Assembly: GCA_947625465.1 (NCBI GenBank)
Contig: CANQOK010000002.1
Location: 107,575-171,574 of the forward strand
Direction: 5' to 3'
DNA length: 64,000 nt
DNA from: an uncultured Lachnospiraceae bacterium
GTDB lineage: Bacteria; Bacillota; Clostridia; Lachnospirales; Lachnospiraceae
In this document: in pieces, positions 63,900-64,000 of the stretch
Position numbering within the stretch: the first letter of the stretch is position 1
How the letters are laid out: the number at the start of each line of letters is the position of its first letter
Notes under the pieces: generated by a model
Database searches by the model: none
Told to the model about the DNA's origin: nothing
The model's input: only the letters and a program-made list of their open reading frames with translations
Translations under genes and position numbers: made by a program

Positions 63900-64000
63900 A
63901 TGGTTTATTATGATAAAAATGGGATTGTAATTCGAGATTTGCAGCAGAGCGATGCCCAAATCATTACAGATGAAGAGATCGCGCAGGGCTGGGATGCGAC
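63900..64000 (+). CDS. GNAT-family acetyltransferase, N-terminal fragment
   Basis: The first 33 codons before the right edge. MVYYDKNGIVIRDL followed by QQSDAQIITDEEIAQGW has the look of a GNAT N-terminal strand and helix (IVIRDLQQSDA is a common opening). AAGGAGA lies 7-8 nt before the ATG, and a clear promoter lies upstream. The acetyl-CoA motif is beyond the window, so the family call is provisional. Confidence 0.6.
   Translation, partial: MVYYDKNGIVIRDLQQSDAQIITDEEIAQGWDA

Overview
The window is a chromosomal segment around the replication origin of a Gram-positive anaerobe of the Clostridia, most likely a Lachnospiraceae species. The evidence is the order dnaB-rplI-gdpP ... gyrA-gyrB-recF-yaaA-dnaN-dnaA / oriC / rpmH-rnpA-yidD-yidC-jag-mnmE-mnmG, a class I oxygen-sensitive fumarase in two subunits, FeoAAB iron uptake with the small Cys-rich Feo protein, a 2[4Fe-4S] ferredoxin, and strong AGGAGG ribosome binding sites throughout. 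oriC lies at about 52.9-53.26 kb. Genes to its left run mostly on the minus strand and genes to its right mostly on the plus strand, so the core genes are co-oriented with replication.

Layout. 0-1.8 kb: tail of a hexuronate catabolism cluster (SDR dehydrogenase, KDPG aldolase, 2-keto-3-deoxygluconate kinase). 1.9-4.7 kb: LCP cell-wall ligase and MurG. 4.7-13.6 kb: surface 5'-nucleotidase, a YugP-like protein that has lost its protease motif, PAP2 phosphatase, Rpn-type nuclease, HIT protein, rhomboid protease, DUF885 lipoprotein. 13.6-17.3 kb: feoA-feoA-feoB and its Cys-rich partner, with a divergent DtxR-type regulator; both promoters carry the same 18-bp palindrome. 17.4-21.6 kb: three-gene membrane operon containing an orphan PTS EIIC, then a flavodoxin-like reductase. 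21.6-23.5 kb: an AbiE toxin-antitoxin pair bracketed by two copies of the 3' end of the neighbouring D-2-hydroxyacid dehydrogenase gene. 24.6-34.3 kb: a dipeptide-type ABC importer with a fused permease-ATPase-ATPase, enclosed by two half-operons of an ABC exporter. One half holds the permease and one holds the ATPase, and both start from almost identical promoters with two 11-bp direct repeats at a 21-bp period. 34.3-36.6 kb: AI-2E transporter, ferredoxin, MerR regulator. 36.8-52.9 kb: replication, shikimate, fumarase and gyrase block. 53.2-59.3 kb: rpmH to mnmG.

The region after mnmG (59.3-64 kb) is a patchwork of acquired or decaying genes. An aminoglycoside phosphotransferase fragment begins 5 bp after the mnmG stop, where rsmG-parA-parB would usually follow. 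Beyond it are an XRE/DUF4097 pair, an XRE-zinc-ribbon gene, a methyltransferase, an antitoxin fragment, a type III (RNA-protein) toxin-antitoxin locus and the start of a GNAT acetyltransferase, with two families of dispersed direct repeats. The type III locus is complete in layout (consensus promoter, two 46-nt tandem repeats, terminator, ToxN/CptN-like toxin), but the toxin frame carries an in-frame TAG about 33 codons before the end of the reading frame.

The strongest candidates for something new are (1) the split ABC exporter regulon with its matched double-repeat promoters and (2) the type III locus with its interrupted toxin. Family assignments come from motif recognition by eye; no database search was possible.
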